A program made the translations under genes and the position numbers. Under the pieces are notes generated by a model. That model worked only from the letters and a program-made list of their open reading frames with translations. It was not told where the DNA came from and ran no database searches. 6,953 nt of DNA, from the NCBI GenBank assembly GCA_003537495.1, contig DPSB01000209.1, forward strand, positions 1 through 6,953, read 5' to 3'. Position 1 is the first letter of the stretch, and every line of letters begins with the position of its first letter. This DNA comes from Cytophagales bacterium. Its GTDB lineage: Bacteria > Bacteroidota > Bacteroidia > Cytophagales > Cyclobacteriaceae. Of this stretch, positions 5,951-6,953 are shown one piece after another.

Positions 5951-6850
5951 ATGAAGACCATCGGTGTGATTATAGCCCGCTTTCAATTGCCCTACCTGCA
6001 CGAAGGGCATCGCATATTAATCAATTCGGTTACGCAACATCATAACAAAACCGTAATCGTACTGGGTGTTTCGCCCGTGTTGGGTAGCCGAAAAAATCCG
6101 TTGGATTTTCATACGCGCGAAAAGATGATTAAACAACAGTATCCCGATGCAGTGGTGCTGCCCCTACCCGATCATCCATTGGATAACAAATGGTCGCAAA
6201 ACTTAGATAGCTTGTTGAGCAATGCCTTTCCGGGCGCAGGATTTAAGCTTTATGGTAGTCGCAACAGTTTTATTCCTTATTACTCTGGTAAACTGGAAAC
6301 AGTAGAGTTACCCGAAAGCGGTACGCACAGTGCCACCTTGATTCGTGAACAAATCAGCGACCGCGTGTTGAACTCGGAGGAATTCAGAACCGGTATTATC
6401 TATGCCTATTCGAATACCTACCTCAAAGTTTATCCTACAGTAGATATTGCTGTGTTTAGAAATAATAAATCAGAATTGTTATTGGGGCGTAAAGACATTG
6501 ATAATAAATGGCGTTTGTTGGGTGGATTTTCTGACCCAACTGATAATAGTTTTGAAGAAGCTGCGGCTCGGGAACTAAAAGAAGAGTGCGGTCCGATTGT
6601 AACCACCGAACTTATCTACGAAAAATCGCAACGGGTAAACGATTGGCGTTACAAACACGAAGCTGATAAAATTATAACCACATTATTCTCTGCTGACTAC
6701 GTATCTGGCGAAGTAAAAGGCAGCGATGATATTGCTGAAGTAAAATGGTTCACACTTTCAACGATTGTTACGTTGATGCAACAGGAACAAACTGCCTCTG
6801 AACACGAACCACAATTGCAATGGCTACTCAATAAGTATTTAAAGGAATAA
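5951..6850 (+). CDS. nadM: Bifunctional NadM-type NMN adenylyltransferase / Nudix hydrolase, 299 aa
   Basis: Two enzymes are fused. The N-terminal domain (about 1-150) is a HxGH nucleotidyltransferase expected to join NMN and ATP to make NAD. It shows IIARFQ at 7-12, the catalytic HEGH at 17-20, LGVSPVLGSRKNPLDFHTREKMI at 38-60 with key Arg and Asn residues, and SATLIR at 127-132 as the SxTxxR signature. The C-terminal domain (about 160-297) is a Nudix hydrolase with GGFSDP at 191-196 and RELKEECG at 207-214, likely acting on ADP-ribose by analogy with cyanobacterial NadM-Nudix. Two departures are visible. There are four residues between RFQ and the HxGH histidine instead of the usual two. 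The Nudix box has one extra residue between the conserved Gly and REL. The gene follows nrtR after 103 bp and precedes a nadV-like start after 65 bp. FAD- or CTP-type adenylyl/cytidylyltransferase activity cannot be excluded, but context favours NAD. Confidence 0.87.
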   Translation: MKTIGVIIARFQLPYLHEGHRILINSVTQHHNKTVIVLGVSPVLGSRKNPLDFHTREKMIKQQYPDAVVLPLPDHPLDNKWSQNLDSLLSNAFPGAGFKLYGSRNSFIPYYSGKLETVELPESGTHSATLIREQISDRVLNSEEFRTGIIYAYSNTYLKVYPTVDIAVFRNNKSELLLGRKDIDNKWRLLGGFSDPTDNSFEEAAARELKEECGPIVTTELIYEKSQRVNDWRYKHEADKIITTLFSADYVSGEVKGSDDIAEVKWFTLSTIVTLMQQEQTASEHEPQLQWLLNKYLKE

Positions 6851-6854
6851 GATC

Positions 6855-6898
6855 AAATCTCAAATCAATTTTTACTCTTAAATATTAAATCCGAAATC
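6855..6898 (+). repeat. AAATC heptad-like repeats between nadM and nadV
   Basis: The 65-bp gap contains AAATC four times, as two pairs with the same 7-base step: 6855 and 6862, then 6887 and 6894. A further AATC follows near 6902. No promoter match, terminator or copy of the 21-bp operator is seen here, so nadM and nadV are probably co-transcribed. Such A/T-rich AAATC runs resemble degenerate intergenic heptamer repeats of Bacteroidota. Confidence 0.5.
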
Positions 6899-6915
6899 TT
6901 GAATCCATAATTCGT

Positions 6916-6953
6916 ATGAAACCCAATCTTCTTCTTTTGGCTGATGCCTATAA
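6916..6953 (+). CDS. nadV: Start of probable nicotinamide phosphoribosyltransferase, cut by window
   Basis: Only 12 whole codons are visible: MKPNLLLLADAY followed by AA of the next codon (Lys or Asn). The pattern N-x-LLxxDxYK is the N-terminal signature of NAMPT/NadV proteins, in which the Asp-Ser/Ala-Tyr-Lys segment opens the fold. NadV makes NMN from nicotinamide and PRPP, which is exactly the substrate of the NadM upstream. nadM-nadV pairs near NrtR genes are a known arrangement, for example in cyanobacteria. The 65-bp gap without a promoter suggests one transcript. The call rests on a very short peptide plus context. Confidence 0.7.
   Translation, partial: MKPNLLLLADAY

Overview
The window looks like chromosomal DNA of a member of the Bacteroidota, probably a Cytophagales-like lineage. 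The grounds are several promoters of the TAnnTTTG (-7) type, A-rich leaders without Shine-Dalgarno sequences before start codons, moderate GC content, a signal peptide ending in an AQ-type site, and a paired intergenic palindrome built on GACCT/AGGTC. The genus cannot be fixed from the sequence alone.

Left part (1-2400): a gamma-glutamyltranspeptidase-like exported enzyme on the minus strand runs off the left edge. It is divergent from a small SnoaL/NTF2-fold protein of unknown substrate on the plus strand.

Middle (2400-5070): a single-RRM, glycine-rich RNA-binding protein with its own clear promoter, a leader of about 105 nt and a strong intrinsic terminator. It converges on a HelD-like superfamily 1 helicase on the minus strand. 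A double palindrome lies between the two and runs into the helicase stop codon.

Right part (5070-6953): an NAD-salvage locus with nrtR (Nudix-related transcription regulator), nadM fused to a Nudix domain (NMN adenylyltransferase / ADP-ribose hydrolase-type protein), and the first 12 codons of what looks like nadV (nicotinamide phosphoribosyltransferase). NadV would make NMN from nicotinamide, NadM would adenylate it to NAD, and NrtR would set expression, by family precedent in response to ADP-ribose.

The most notable observation is a 21-bp inverted repeat, TTTGYGT-N7-ACACAAA, present three times. One copy lies over the nrtR promoter and ends on the base before the nrtR ATG. One lies at the same place over the nadM promoter, and one lies 53 bp upstream of that copy. 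These are good candidates for NrtR operators, placed to give autoregulation plus possible cooperative repression of nadM-nadV. The promoter positions also show that the real starts of nrtR and of the helicase are internal to their longest open frames.
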